Source: Lachnospiraceae bacterium
Lineage (GTDB): Bacteria > Bacillota > Clostridia > Lachnospirales > Lachnospiraceae
Direction: 5' to 3'
NCBI GenBank assembly: GCA_031285465.1
Contig: JAITWD010000104.1
Location: 1 to 9,127 of the forward strand
DNA: 9,127 nucleotides
Within the stretch, counting starts at the first letter, position 1. The number at the start of each line of letters is the position of its first letter. Made by a program: the position numbers and the translations under genes. Shown piece by piece: positions 1-6,118 of the stretch. The notes under the pieces are model-generated. The model had not been told where the DNA came from and did not search any database. It saw only the letters and a program-made list of their open reading frames with translations.

Positions 1-47
1 CCGTTTAACAGGGCATTTATTTCGTCTTGGGATAACATTCCGTCCAT
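1..47 (-). CDS. fliY: FliY/FliN flagellar switch protein, N-terminal fragment (cut by window edge)
   Basis: The first 16 codons read MDGMLSQDEINALLNG. The segment LSQDEINALL matches the CheY-phosphate-binding motif found at the N terminus of FliM and of Gram-positive FliY, and the same motif appears in FliM next door (LSQSEIDNLL). Position directly after fliM is the normal place for fliY in Clostridia, where its product is a C-ring switch component carrying a FliN-like SpoA domain. The ATG overlaps the fliM stop by one base (TAATG), so translation is probably coupled. A GAGAGGAG run about 11 bases upstream, inside the end of fliM, is the likely ribosome site. A second in-frame ATG at codon 4 is an alternative start. 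Only 47 bases are visible, so whether the protein is a full FliY or a shorter FliN cannot be seen. Confidence 0.85.
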   Translation of the reverse strand, partial: MDGMLSQDEINALLN

Positions 48-1033
48 TAGTTTAACTTCTCCTCTCTCAATACTGATGTAACCCGCGCCGCGTAATTCTC
101 TTTATTCGAACCTGGTAGCGCAGTAAACTTCTCAATATTCCCCACATACACCCTTAACTCCGACTCCACCCGACTGTCCAGTCGGATAATGTCACCCGGT
201 TGAAGATTAATAAAGTCATTAACCGAGATACTACTTTTACCTAATACCGCTCTGATCGGCACATCAACCCGCTTGAGCAACGAACCTATATGCTCCTCGA
301 AGTCAACGTCACCTTCCTCCTTCATCGTGGAGAACCAGAACTTGGTATTCAATTTGTCCATGACCGATTCCAAGGTGAAATAAGGAAGACAAATATTCAT
401 CAATCCCTCAACCTCACCGATCTTGATATTCATCGTCACGATCGCGATCATATCACTGGGAGATATAACCTGAACAAACTGAGGATTGGTTTCAATCCGC
501 TCCATCATTGGATTGATGTCAACCACATTCTTCCACGGCTCGCGCATTAGTTGCATGCATACTACCATCAGTTTTTCAATAATGGTCATTTCTATTTCGG
601 AAAAGTCCCTGACCCGGTCTAATGGCACCCCCTGACCTCCCAGCATCCGGTCTATCATAGCATACCCTATATTAGAAGCAAGTTCAATAATAACATTACC
701 GACCAAGGGCTGAAAACTGACAATTCCCAAAATAACCGGATTGGATAGGGCGTTGGTAAATTCGGAAAAGGTTACCGTCTCAGAACTGGCAACACTAACC
801 TGAATATTCTTACGCAGATAAACCGGAAGGTTGGTAGAGATCAACCGACCGTAGTGCTCATATATAATTTCCAATGTTCTTAAATGCTCTTTGGAGAATT
901 TCGCCGGCCGCTTAAAATCGTAATTCTTAGCCTGTTTTACTGAATCCTCCTGCATTTGCTCCACATCTAACTCGCCGGTGCTTAAAGCTGCCAGCAAATT
1001 ATCAATCTCGCTTTGAGAAAGTACCTCGCCCAC
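47..1033 (-). CDS. fliM: FliM, flagellar motor switch protein (C-ring)
   Basis: This 328-residue protein has the normal length for FliM. In the C ring FliM links FliG to FliN/FliY and receives CheY-phosphate, which sets rotation direction. The N-terminal CheY-binding motif LSQSEIDNLL is at residues 5-14. The middle CheC-like domain (about 40-230) contains the hallmark MLGGQG at 130-135, equivalent to the FliG-contacting GGxG loop. The C-terminal SpoA domain covers about 250-325 and includes a typical INLQPGDIIRL stretch. The start is GTG at 1033, preceded by GGAGGTGAT with a 7-base spacer, which strongly supports this choice. It lies 37-38 bases after fliL and overlaps fliY by one base, so fliL-fliM-fliY look like one transcript. 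No key residue appears to be missing. Confidence 0.97.
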   Translation of the reverse strand: MGEVLSQSEIDNLLAALSTGELDVEQMQEDSVKQAKNYDFKRPAKFSKEHLRTLEIIYEHYGRLISTNLPVYLRKNIQVSVASSETVTFSEFTNALSNPVILGIVSFQPLVGNVIIELASNIGYAMIDRMLGGQGVPLDRVRDFSEIEMTIIEKLMVVCMQLMREPWKNVVDINPMMERIETNPQFVQVISPSDMIAIVTMNIKIGEVEGLMNICLPYFTLESVMDKLNTKFWFSTMKEEGDVDFEEHIGSLLKRVDVPIRAVLGKSSISVNDFINLQPGDIIRLDSRVESELRVYVGNIEKFTALPGSNKENYAARVTSVLREEKLN

Positions 1034-1071
1034 GAAATCACCTCCCTGCCTTTAACGTGAGTCTTAAGGGG

Positions 1072-1614
1072 CTATTGGTACTTGATGTCCCTAAACGATA
1101 TATTGTAGATAAAATCAGAATCATAAAGACCGTGGATACGCTCTAAAATATCCGGCTTGATGGTCAACCAACCAGCCTCCTGGTCGGCTCTGACTTCATC
1201 AATTGTATACTGACTGAAGGCATCAATGATCTCATTCTGGATCCGTGCCGCAGCAGCGGTCAGATCGCCTTCACCATTGTCTGCATAGTCATCATGCTTG
1301 CTATTAAGATCAAGAGTCACCAACACAACGATGTAATGGGTCATCGTATCAGCTTCGCCAGCTCTTAAGGGAATGGTCATCGGTTGCTCAAAGTTATACG
1401 CAACACTGTCCTGCATCGGCACCGGTGCAGAAACCACCCCGCCCTCAGCACCAGCCTCGCCAGCCGTTTCCAGTCTCATCACCATCGCAATGTCGGTCAC
1501 CAGTGCCGAAGCCTTCTGCGCTGCACCGGTCACGGTAAACATCATGATCCCCGTCAGCACGATATTGACGATCAGTAACGCCAGAATGATGATGGATAAT
1601 AAATTTCTCTTCAT
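1072..1614 (-). CDS. fliL: FliL, flagellar basal body-associated membrane protein
   Basis: This 180-residue protein has one N-terminal membrane segment (about residues 5-29, very hydrophobic, after the positive MKRN) and a large extracytoplasmic part. That is the FliL plan: a bitopic protein that rings the stator units and supports torque under load. The C-terminal half carries the family pattern of a beta strand HYIVVLVTLDLN, a long amphipathic helix around AAAARIQNEIIDAFSQYT, and a terminal FIYNISFRDIKYQ in which the last residues resemble the conserved FliL end. A Gly/Ala/Glu-rich linker (about 50-65) after the membrane segment makes it slightly longer than usual. The ATG at 1614 is preceded by GGGAGGAC at about 10-11 bases. 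It sits between motB and fliM, its usual location, but 257 bases separate it from motB. Confidence 0.93.
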   Translation of the reverse strand: MKRNLLSIIILALLIVNIVLTGIMMFTVTGAAQKASALVTDIAMVMRLETAGEAGAEGGVVSAPVPMQDSVAYNFEQPMTIPLRAGEADTMTHYIVVLVTLDLNSKHDDYADNGEGDLTAAAARIQNEIIDAFSQYTIDEVRADQEAGWLTIKPDILERIHGLYDSDFIYNISFRDIKYQ

Positions 1615-1871
1615 TATATAATATGTCCTCCCGATAAAACCTTATCTAACTTTAATGGCCCAATTATTTCCATTTGATTTCGATTGTCTCTATTGTATAC
1701 CAACTGTATAATATTTGTACATCCTTTTTGGATAACTATTGCTTATTTTTAATATAAGTACGGCAGGACCACTTCACTGCTAAGACTATATTATTACATA
1801 ATCCCACAATATACCAGCAAAAATTAGTCGCAATCACAAAAAGTAGTATGGCGTAGCATCCTGACTAACGG
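1615..1871. other. AT-rich intergenic gap between motB and fliL
   Basis: This 257-base stretch has no convincing gene on either strand. It contains the promoter candidate at 1692-1721, a small hairpin ATCC-AAAAA-GGAT (1721-1733), and an alternative -10-like TAATAAT near 1790-1800. No G+C-rich hairpin with a T-run follows motB, so I see no terminator. The base composition is clearly more AT-rich than the flanking genes. Confidence 0.6.
1692..1721 (-). promoter_or_regulatory. Candidate housekeeping-type promoter for fliL-fliM-fliY
   Basis: On the minus strand TGTACA (1721-1716, 4 of 6 matches to the -35 consensus) is separated by 18 bases from TACAAT (1697-1692, 5 of 6 to the -10 consensus). 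Transcription would begin near 1685, giving a leader of about 70 bases before fliL. The box lies in an AT-rich gap of 257 bases (1615-1871) that is far longer than the other junctions around it. A TATACA direct repeat (spaced by GTTGG) covers the -10 area. No intrinsic terminator was found after motB, so read-through from motB may also serve fliL. The match is only moderate in AT-rich DNA. Confidence 0.3.
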
Positions 1872-2702
1872 TCAAAAAGAGCTGAGCGCGTTATAAACCC
1901 TTATTTCTACGCGACGGTTCTTGGCACGCCCTTCCGCAGTACCATTGTCGGCAATCGGCACATACTCACCACGACCGGAATGAATGATCCGCGCCGGATC
2001 CAATAAAGTATTATCCCGCAAAAACCAGAATACCGAGCGGGCACGGCCATCACTCAACTCATCGTTATTAGAATATTTTGCTCCGGACATCGGTACATTA
2101 TCCGTATGACCTTCAATCATTATGTCGCCCGGCGCGTATCGCTGTAAGATCAAACCCAGTTGCTGGATCGGCTCCACCGCTGTATCCATCAGCTCCACAC
2201 TGCCCGATTCAAAAAGAATAGTTCCATTGATATTAAGTTGCACATAGTCAGCAGTGAAATCAACATCAACAATATTTCCAAGATTCATCTCCTCAATGGC
2301 CTCAGTGATCAGTTCAGCCAGTTCCTCAGATGACTCCATTTTGGCTTGTTCAAGAACCTCCATTGCCTCCGTCACCTCTTGTTCAGACGACTGCATACCA
2401 TCCGGAACGGTATCACCCTGTGGATTCATGCCGGTACTATTTATAAATTCCGCCAGCTCATTTAATTGTGAGGCGCCCTCACTTACCAGGATACCCTCAC
2501 CGATACTCGCGGCACCGGCAGAAAAAATACTAAAGGTCTGATTAAAGGCGGCAGCGATCATCTCAAACTTCTGCGCATCAATGGTAGACATGGAAAACAA
2601 CAAAACAAAGAAACAAAGCAAAAGATTCATCAAATCGCCAAAGGTAGTCATCCATGCCGGCGACCCTGGCGGCGGAGCATCTTCACTTCTTTTCTTAGCC
2701 AT
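1872..2702 (-). CDS. motB: MotB, peptidoglycan-anchored stator protein
   Basis: With the start set at the ATG at 2702 the protein is 276 residues. MotB pairs with MotA to form the proton (or sodium) stator and anchors it to peptidoglycan. The N terminus shows PAWMTTFGDLMNLLLCFFVL (residues 15-34), with the essential ion-binding Asp at 23 at the mouth of the single membrane helix. A long acidic linker follows (about 45-150), then an OmpA-like domain with EGHTDN (197-202), the peptidoglycan-contact helix NDELSDGRARSV (213-224) and KNRRVEIRV (261-269). A longer frame opens 30 bases earlier (at 2732), but GGAGGTGA sits 8 bases before the 2702 ATG, so the later start is preferred. It overlaps the end of motA by 8 bases (ATGGCTAA), typical of tight co-translation. 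Confidence 0.96.
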   Translation of the reverse strand: MAKKRSEDAPPPGSPAWMTTFGDLMNLLLCFFVLLFSMSTIDAQKFEMIAAAFNQTFSIFSAGAASIGEGILVSEGASQLNELAEFINSTGMNPQGDTVPDGMQSSEQEVTEAMEVLEQAKMESSEELAELITEAIEEMNLGNIVDVDFTADYVQLNINGTILFESGSVELMDTAVEPIQQLGLILQRYAPGDIMIEGHTDNVPMSGAKYSNNDELSDGRARSVFWFLRDNTLLDPARIIHSGRGEYVPIADNGTAEGRAKNRRVEIRVYNALSSF

Positions 2703-3489
2703 TGGCCTCACCTCCGTCTTCAGCCGTGACAATCCGATCTTTCGGTGCCAGGAAGGACTTCAACTTTTCTTCAATAACACGAGGATTCTCGCCGGCCTGT
2801 ATGGACAAAAGTCCCTCAATAATAATCTCTTTAACCATCATTTCACTGTCATTCTGTGCTTTTAGCTTACCGGCAACCGGTGCACATATCCAGTTAGCAA
2901 GTAACGAACCATAGAGTGTGGTTATCAGTGCTGTCGCCATCGAACCACCGATCGAATCGGGGTCGGACATCTGATTAAGCATATTTACCAAGCCAACCAG
3001 GGTTCCGATCATACCCCACGCCGGACCCATAGCCGCAACGCTGTCCCAGAAGGCAATCTTACTTTTATGACGCCCCTCCACGCTGATGAGCTCGGTCTCC
3101 ATAATGCCTCGAACCAAGTCGGGATCGGTACCGTCAACGATCAAAAGGATACCTTTCTTCAAAAATGGATCGTTCAGATCGGCTGCTGCCTCCTCAAGGG
3201 AAAGTAAGCCTTCCTTACGGGCAACATTAGACAGTTCAATAATCTTCTGAATGATCATTCTGGTGTCCAGCACCGGCACCTTTAATATTAAAGAAAAGCT
3301 CTTCAATCCAGCGATGAAATCGCCAATTGAATTGGCGGCAAATACGCACGCAAATGCCCCGCCAAAGGTGATGGCGATCGAAGGAGGGTCAATGAAATCA
3401 GGAATCGTCTGAAGACCACCACTGGTAGCAATACCAAGCAAAACGAAACCAAAACATAATACCAAACCAACTATTGATGCTATATCCAC
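2695..3489 (-). CDS. motA: MotA, stator ion-channel subunit
   Basis: This is a 264-residue inner-membrane protein with the MotA plan: two N-terminal membrane helices (about 3-20 and 33-52), a cytoplasmic loop with the FliG-contacting charged stretch RKEGLLSLEE (91-100; Arg91 and Glu99 fit the key E. coli charges), and two C-terminal helices. The third helix holds GPAWGMIGTLVGLVNML, with the conserved channel proline at 156; the fourth is around 182-203. MotA hydrolyses nothing; it couples ion flow to torque on FliG. I chose GTG at 3489 because it gives MDIASIVGLVL, the usual family N terminus, and has GGGTGA 5 bases upstream. A GTG at 3498 (three residues longer) is the alternative but lacks a ribosome site. 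The gene follows flbD by about 39 bases and overlaps motB by 8. Confidence 0.95.
   Translation of the reverse strand: MDIASIVGLVLCFGFVLLGIATSGGLQTIPDFIDPPSIAITFGGAFACVFAANSIGDFIAGLKSFSLILKVPVLDTRMIIQKIIELSNVARKEGLLSLEEAAADLNDPFLKKGILLIVDGTDPDLVRGIMETELISVEGRHKSKIAFWDSVAAMGPAWGMIGTLVGLVNMLNQMSDPDSIGGSMATALITTLYGSLLANWICAPVAGKLKAQNDSEMMVKEIIIEGLLSIQAGENPRVIEEKLKSFLAPKDRIVTAEDGGEANG
2708..2715 (-). promoter_or_regulatory. Ribosome binding site deciding the motB start
   Basis: GGAGGTGA on the minus strand lies inside the last codons of motA, 5-8 bases before the ATG at 2702. It argues against the in-frame ATG at 2732, which has no comparable site. Confidence 0.85.
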
Positions 3490-3494
3490 AGAAT

Positions 3495-3500
3495 TCACCC
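3495..3500 (-). promoter_or_regulatory. Weak ribosome binding site deciding the motA start
   Basis: GGGTGA on the minus strand ends 5 bases before the GTG at 3489. It overlaps the alternative upstream GTG (3498-3496), so the two starts exclude each other. The match to the full Shine-Dalgarno is partial, and with a GTG start it suggests modest motA translation or dependence on flbD translation just upstream. Confidence 0.5.
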
Positions 3501-3528
3501 AATTATAAGCATAAACATTAAATCCGTT

Positions 3529-3711
3529 CTATGCAAAAATATCCTTTCTATACGATTTTACTAAATTTTTCACTTCTTGTCTACTTTCTTTTACAATAAT
3601 TTTTCGGCCGGTCGTAAAAGAGATGACGGTATCGGGAGTTTCTTCAACTATTTCCATCAGATCGGGGTTGATCAAAACCTTGACATCATTGATTTTAGTG
3701 ACTTCTATCAT
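3529..3711 (-). CDS. flbD: FlbD / SwrD, small flagellar motor-power protein
   Basis: This 60-residue protein is the normal length of the Firmicutes FlbD family (called SwrD in Bacillus subtilis, where it raises motor power and is needed for swarming). It starts MIEVTKINDVKVLINPDLME, which fits the family pattern of a short beta-rich opening followed by NPDLIE, and continues with a central TPDTVISFTTGRKIIVKES, also family-like, and a basic C-terminal helix. There is no membrane segment or signal peptide. The ATG at 3711 has a near-perfect AAAAGGAGGA 9-10 bases upstream, the strongest ribosome site near the stator genes. The gene is the first of the flbD-motA-motB unit, after a 408-base gap. 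It is not the sigma-54 activator of Caulobacter that shares the name FlbD. Confidence 0.93.
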   Translation of the reverse strand: MIEVTKINDVKVLINPDLMEIVEETPDTVISFTTGRKIIVKESRQEVKNLVKSYRKDIFA

Positions 3712-3713
3712 AC

Positions 3714-3803
3714 TTAAGATTCCTCCTTTTCATCTGGTAACCGTGTTGTGGCTGCCAATATTTTTGGAAATTTATGTTGGTTTTCTATGTGCAAATTGCA
3801 CAT
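3714..3803 (-). CDS. Possible 29-residue leader ORF ahead of flbD (uncertain)
   Basis: An ATG at 3803 opens 29 codons ending in TAA at 3716-3714, two bases before the flbD ATG. The peptide begins MCNLHIENQHKFPKILAATT and ends in a charged DEKEES tail, whose codons contain the flbD ribosome site. I do not recognise it. No Shine-Dalgarno precedes the ATG, and a stop (TGA) lies three codons upstream in frame, so this may be chance. If translated, its end next to flbD would allow coupling, and the ATG falls on the edge of the 17-base palindrome at 3787-3803. Confidence 0.12.
   Translation of the reverse strand: MCNLHIENQHKFPKILAATTRLPDEKEES
3787..3803. promoter_or_regulatory. 17-base palindrome ahead of flbD (operator or RNA hairpin)
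   Basis: ATGTGCAA-A-TTGCACAT is a perfect inverted repeat with 8-base arms and one central base. It ends about 76 bases before the flbD start. As DNA it has the form of a dimeric regulator's operator. As RNA it would fold into a 6-base-pair stem (AUGUGC/GCACAU) with a 5-base loop. I cannot name a regulator that matches it. Confidence 0.4.
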
Positions 3804-3983
3804 TAATGTTCAGAATTTCTGGTTGATTATTTAGACGTTTTTATAGTCCGGACGGTGTTATGGGACTAAATTCCCATTGGTCAAAATAACATAAATGGGC
3901 TTGGTCGGATGCTTGGACAGAAGGTCCCAAATTGCATACAAGTACACACGGTGCGGGGTACACCCTGTGTCGGAGTGAACTTT

Positions 3984-3989
3984 ATTATA
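3984..3989 (-). promoter_or_regulatory. Perfect -10 box (TATAAT) for flbD-motA-motB
   Basis: The minus strand reads TATAAT at 3989-3984, two bases after the last CCTAA repeat. With a 17-base spacer the -35 position falls inside the repeat (ACCTAA), which does not match TTGACA. There is no extended -10 TG. So the box is perfect, but the promoter would be weak or need an activator. It lies downstream of the flgE terminator and upstream of flbD, where a promoter is required if the terminator works. No good sigma-28 (TAAA...GCCGATAA) match was seen. Confidence 0.45.
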
Positions 3990-3991
3990 GA

Positions 3992-4021
3992 TTAGGTTAG
4001 GTTAGGTTAGGTTAGGTTAGG
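3992..4021. repeat. Pentanucleotide tandem repeat, (TTAGG)6
   Basis: Six perfect, uninterrupted copies of TTAGG on the plus strand (CCTAA on the minus strand) are followed by a decayed seventh unit (TTGG, 4022-4025). The array occupies the -35 and spacer region of the predicted stator promoter. Perfect short tandem arrays of five-base units change copy number by strand slippage, and in several bacteria such arrays in promoters switch expression on and off. The unit equals the insect telomere repeat, but the bacterial genes on both sides make that a coincidence. Confidence 0.95.
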
Positions 4022-4077
4022 TTGGCTACTACCAGGGGGGCCGCCCGGCCGGAAAGATGGGGTTTAAAATAAATAAG

Positions 4078-4112
4078 CAGTAGCAAGGCATGGGCTACAT
4101 GCCTTGCTACTG
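4078..4112 (-). terminator. Intrinsic terminator after flgE
   Basis: Perfect 14-base arms (plus strand CAGTAGCAAGGCAT at 4078-4091, ATGCCTTGCTACTG at 4099-4112) flank a 7-base loop. On the minus strand the stem begins 7 bases after the flgE stop and is followed by CTTATTTATTTT. This should end, or strongly reduce, transcription of the hook genes before the stator genes. The flank on the other side is also AT-rich, so weak bidirectional action is possible. Confidence 0.85.
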
Positions 4113-4119
4113 TTAATTA

Positions 4120-6084
4120 TTAACGTTTCAGGTTAGTGAGTTCTTCCAGCAGGGTATCGGATACGGTAATGATACGGCTGTTCGCCTGGAAACCTCTCTG
4201 GGTGGTGATCATCTCGGTAAATTCGGAGGAAAGATCGACGTTACTCATTTCCAGCACACCGGAGGTCATGTAACCGCCACCGACCTTGATGTCCTCGCCG
4301 ATGCCATCGAAGGCACCCGAGTTCATACTCTCGCCGTAGAGGTTATCGCCCTTCTTTTCCAGACCGGAGGCATTGGAGAAGGTAGCGGTGGCAATCTGTC
4401 CGAGCAGACGGCTCTGACCATTGTCATAGTTGGCATAAATCCGTCCGTCATCCTGTACGACCACTTCAAGCATATCACCGGTACGACGACCGGTCCCAAG
4501 TCCTTTATCATCACCGGTACCGCCACGCTCCGCACCAAGGGTACTGGTTTTGCGGTTGTCGGTCATAAGGGTAGGGCTGAAGTTTAATTCGATGTCTTGG
4601 AAGTTGGACATCTCTTCGGTATCGGCAAAGTTTAGGTTGATCAATCCTTCCATATTTCCGCCAATCCGGGCAAATTTACCGGTTCCGGGAATATATTCCA
4701 ATAGGGCAGCGTTTTCGACATCCTTCTGGGTTACGGTCAAGGTACCATCGGCGGCAATAGTAAAGGCGCGTGCCCCCTCCAGCGATGTTCCATACAAGGT
4801 TTCAATATCAGCCATCGTAAAGCCGGTCACGGCAGCTCCTGCGGCATCGGTTATTGTCGTGCCGTCGGCAGCGATGTTGTATTGGTTTGCTGCACCAACC
4901 GCAAAAGTTTTCGCCGTAAAAGCCGGGTCTGCGTTGTTAATCGCAACGCTTACTACCGTCGACGTAGCACCGACAATCTTAGGATAGGTTGTGGTACTGC
5001 CATTTGCACTACTTGTAAGGGTTAGATTTCCATTATTATCAAAACTGGCATTACTTGATGTTGTCAATGCCGTTTCTGCTGCTGTTCCATACAATGCACC
5101 AATATTAGCCGCAGTCGGGAAGGGTGTTGGTGCACCTCCTGCCGGCGCCGGATTCTGTGGGTCAATAGCTCCACCGGTTACTGTATATGACACACCCGAA
5201 TCAACTTGGAAGTTCACTGCGGCGGGAGCAGTCACTGCAATATCTACTCGGGCGGTTGCATTCGTTCCGGTTGCACGCAGGTAAGGATCATTTGCTCCAA
5301 CCGTCTGAACATCCGAGCCAAAGCCTACCTGATTCATCTTATCCGCACCGATACTCTGACCATTAGAATCAAGAATATCATCCAACTTGGTATAATACTG
5401 TCCGGTATCTCCATCCACGAGATGGACACTGAACCGGGCGGTATACTGATAACCCAGGTTGTCATAGAAGTCGAGGTTAATAATCTTACCGTTCTTTGAT
5501 TGGATATCGGCATCGTTCTTATCGGCGATACCGGTAATAGTGGCCTTGGTGGTGGCTTCTGCCGGGTAGGTCATGATGTCTTCACCGGCGGAGTTGGTGC
5601 CCATGACCCGCAGGGGTTCAACAGTATCTTTTCTGATCTCACCGGTGGTAGGGTCAACACCCCAACCCATAACGTTGTAACCGGTACTGGTCATGGCAAG
5701 GTTACCCGCACCATCAACATAGAAGGAACCGGCACGGGTGAAGAAGGTTTCGGAACCGTTGTTGACGATGAAGAAGGAACTGCCGGTGATTGACAGGTCG
5801 AAGGGCAGGTTGGTCGTCTGGGTCGCACCCTGGGTAGTAATATTAGTGTTGATGGCACCCACCTTAACACCGAGACCGATCTGACCGGCATTGGTACCGC
5901 CGACACCGGTGGTGGCATTGGCACCGGACGCCCGTTTGGTGGTCTGGTACATCAATTCGTTGAAGGTGATGGATTGTGCCTTATATGCAGTTGTGTTGAC
6001 GTTTGCGATGTTGTTACCGATAACGTCCATTTTAGTCTGGTGGGTCTTAAGTCCGGCTACGCCGGAATACAATGATCGCATCAT
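4120..6084 (-). CDS. flgE: FlgE, flagellar hook protein (large form)
   Basis: FlgE polymerises into the curved universal joint between rod and filament. The N terminus MMRSLYSGVAGLKTHQTKMD and the following NNIANVNTTAYKAQ (24-37) are the classic D0 signature of rod/hook proteins. The C terminus has GGGYMTSGVLEMSNVDLSSE and ends in TQRGFQANSRIITVSDTLLE, the matching D0 helix. The conserved hook block LPFDLSITGSSFF...FTRAGSF lies at about 93-121. At 654 residues it is much longer than the roughly 400 of enteric FlgE; the extra mass is in the exposed middle (about 280-470), rich in Ala, Thr and Gly and containing a duplicated module. The first of two adjacent ATGs is used because AGGAGG lies 10 bases before it. 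It is the last gene before the terminator at 4078-4112. Confidence 0.97.
   Translation of the reverse strand: MMRSLYSGVAGLKTHQTKMDVIGNNIANVNTTAYKAQSITFNELMYQTTKRASGANATTGVGGTNAGQIGLGVKVGAINTNITTQGATQTTNLPFDLSITGSSFFIVNNGSETFFTRAGSFYVDGAGNLAMTSTGYNVMGWGVDPTTGEIRKDTVEPLRVMGTNSAGEDIMTYPAEATTKATITGIADKNDADIQSKNGKIINLDFYDNLGYQYTARFSVHLVDGDTGQYYTKLDDILDSNGQSIGADKMNQVGFGSDVQTVGANDPYLRATGTNATARVDIAVTAPAAVNFQVDSGVSYTVTGGAIDPQNPAPAGGAPTPFPTAANIGALYGTAAETALTTSSNASFDNNGNLTLTSSANGSTTTYPKIVGATSTVVSVAINNADPAFTAKTFAVGAANQYNIAADGTTITDAAGAAVTGFTMADIETLYGTSLEGARAFTIAADGTLTVTQKDVENAALLEYIPGTGKFARIGGNMEGLINLNFADTEEMSNFQDIELNFSPTLMTDNRKTSTLGAERGGTGDDKGLGTGRRTGDMLEVVVQDDGRIYANYDNGQSRLLGQIATATFSNASGLEKKGDNLYGESMNSGAFDGIGEDIKVGGGYMTSGVLEMSNVDLSSEFTEMITTQRGFQANSRIITVSDTLLEELTNLKR
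4726..4914 (-). repeat. FlgE variable-domain module, second copy
   Basis: Residues about 391-453 of FlgE. It contains ADIETLYGTSLEGA followed by FTIAADGTLTVTQ, and aligns with the module about 97 residues earlier. The DNA still shows similarity (shared plus-strand GTTCCATACAA and CAATATNAGCC), so the duplication is within the gene and not ancient. Confidence 0.65.
5011..5223 (-). repeat. FlgE variable-domain module, first copy
   Basis: Residues about 288-358 of FlgE. It reads VDSGVSYTV, a Pro/Gly/Ala-rich insert, ANIGALYGTAAETA, then ASFDNNGNLTLTS. The shared pattern with the second copy is A(N/D)IxxLYGTxxExA then a strand pair (D/N)GxLT(L/V)T. This copy is longer because of the proline-rich loop. 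Confidence 0.65.
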
Positions 6085-6118
6085 AGTGCAATAACCTCCT
6101 GGTTGGGTTTGCCGTAGT

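Larger units (their letters stand above)
3712..3980 (-). promoter_or_regulatory. Long, structured 5' leader of flbD-motA-motB (candidate cis-regulatory RNA)
   Basis: If transcription starts from the -10 box at 3989-3984, about 265 bases precede flbD. The segment can fold into several hairpins: 3970-3961 with 3953-3944 (9 of 10 pairs); 3937-3909 (AUGC/GCAU outside UUGGAC/GUCCAA with one bulge, loop CUUCU); 3891-3856 (UGUUAU/AUAACA outside GGGA/UCCC); an 8-base palindrome at 3853-3846; and the 3803-3787 hairpin. AAUGGG (3878-3873) could instead pair with CCCAUU (3899-3894), excluding the GGGA/UCCC stem. No T-run terminator or buried Shine-Dalgarno was found, so the mechanism is open. It does not show the conserved core of the cyclic-di-GMP riboswitch. 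Confidence 0.35.

Noticed and set aside
1760..1866. Hydrophobic open frame of about 42 codons (minus strand) between motB and fliL
   Set aside because: It has no ATG and no ribosome site; only an internal GTG without a Shine-Dalgarno is available, and the AT-rich composition explains the hydrophobic residues.
2703..2732. Ten-residue longer MotB start at 2732
   Set aside because: The 2702 ATG has a perfect, well-spaced ribosome site and gives the usual short cytoplasmic N terminus before the membrane helix.
3992..4021. Contamination by a eukaryotic (insect) telomere because of TTAGG repeats
   Set aside because: Only six units are present, and both flanks lead into an intact bacterial flagellar gene order.
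4031..4055. G+C-rich stretch with CCGGCCGG as a second terminator or an insertion scar
   Set aside because: The inverted repeats are only 4-5 bases, no T-run follows on either strand, and no flanking direct repeat was found.
3712..4119. Cyclic-di-GMP riboswitch in the gap between flgE and flbD
   Set aside because: Such switches are common before clostridial flagellar genes, but I could not find the conserved core of either known class on the minus strand.
4550..5924. Long plus-strand open frames opposite flgE
   Set aside because: They mirror the strong codon bias of flgE, have low-complexity products (Val/Ala/Thr-rich), no ribosome sites and no family resemblance.
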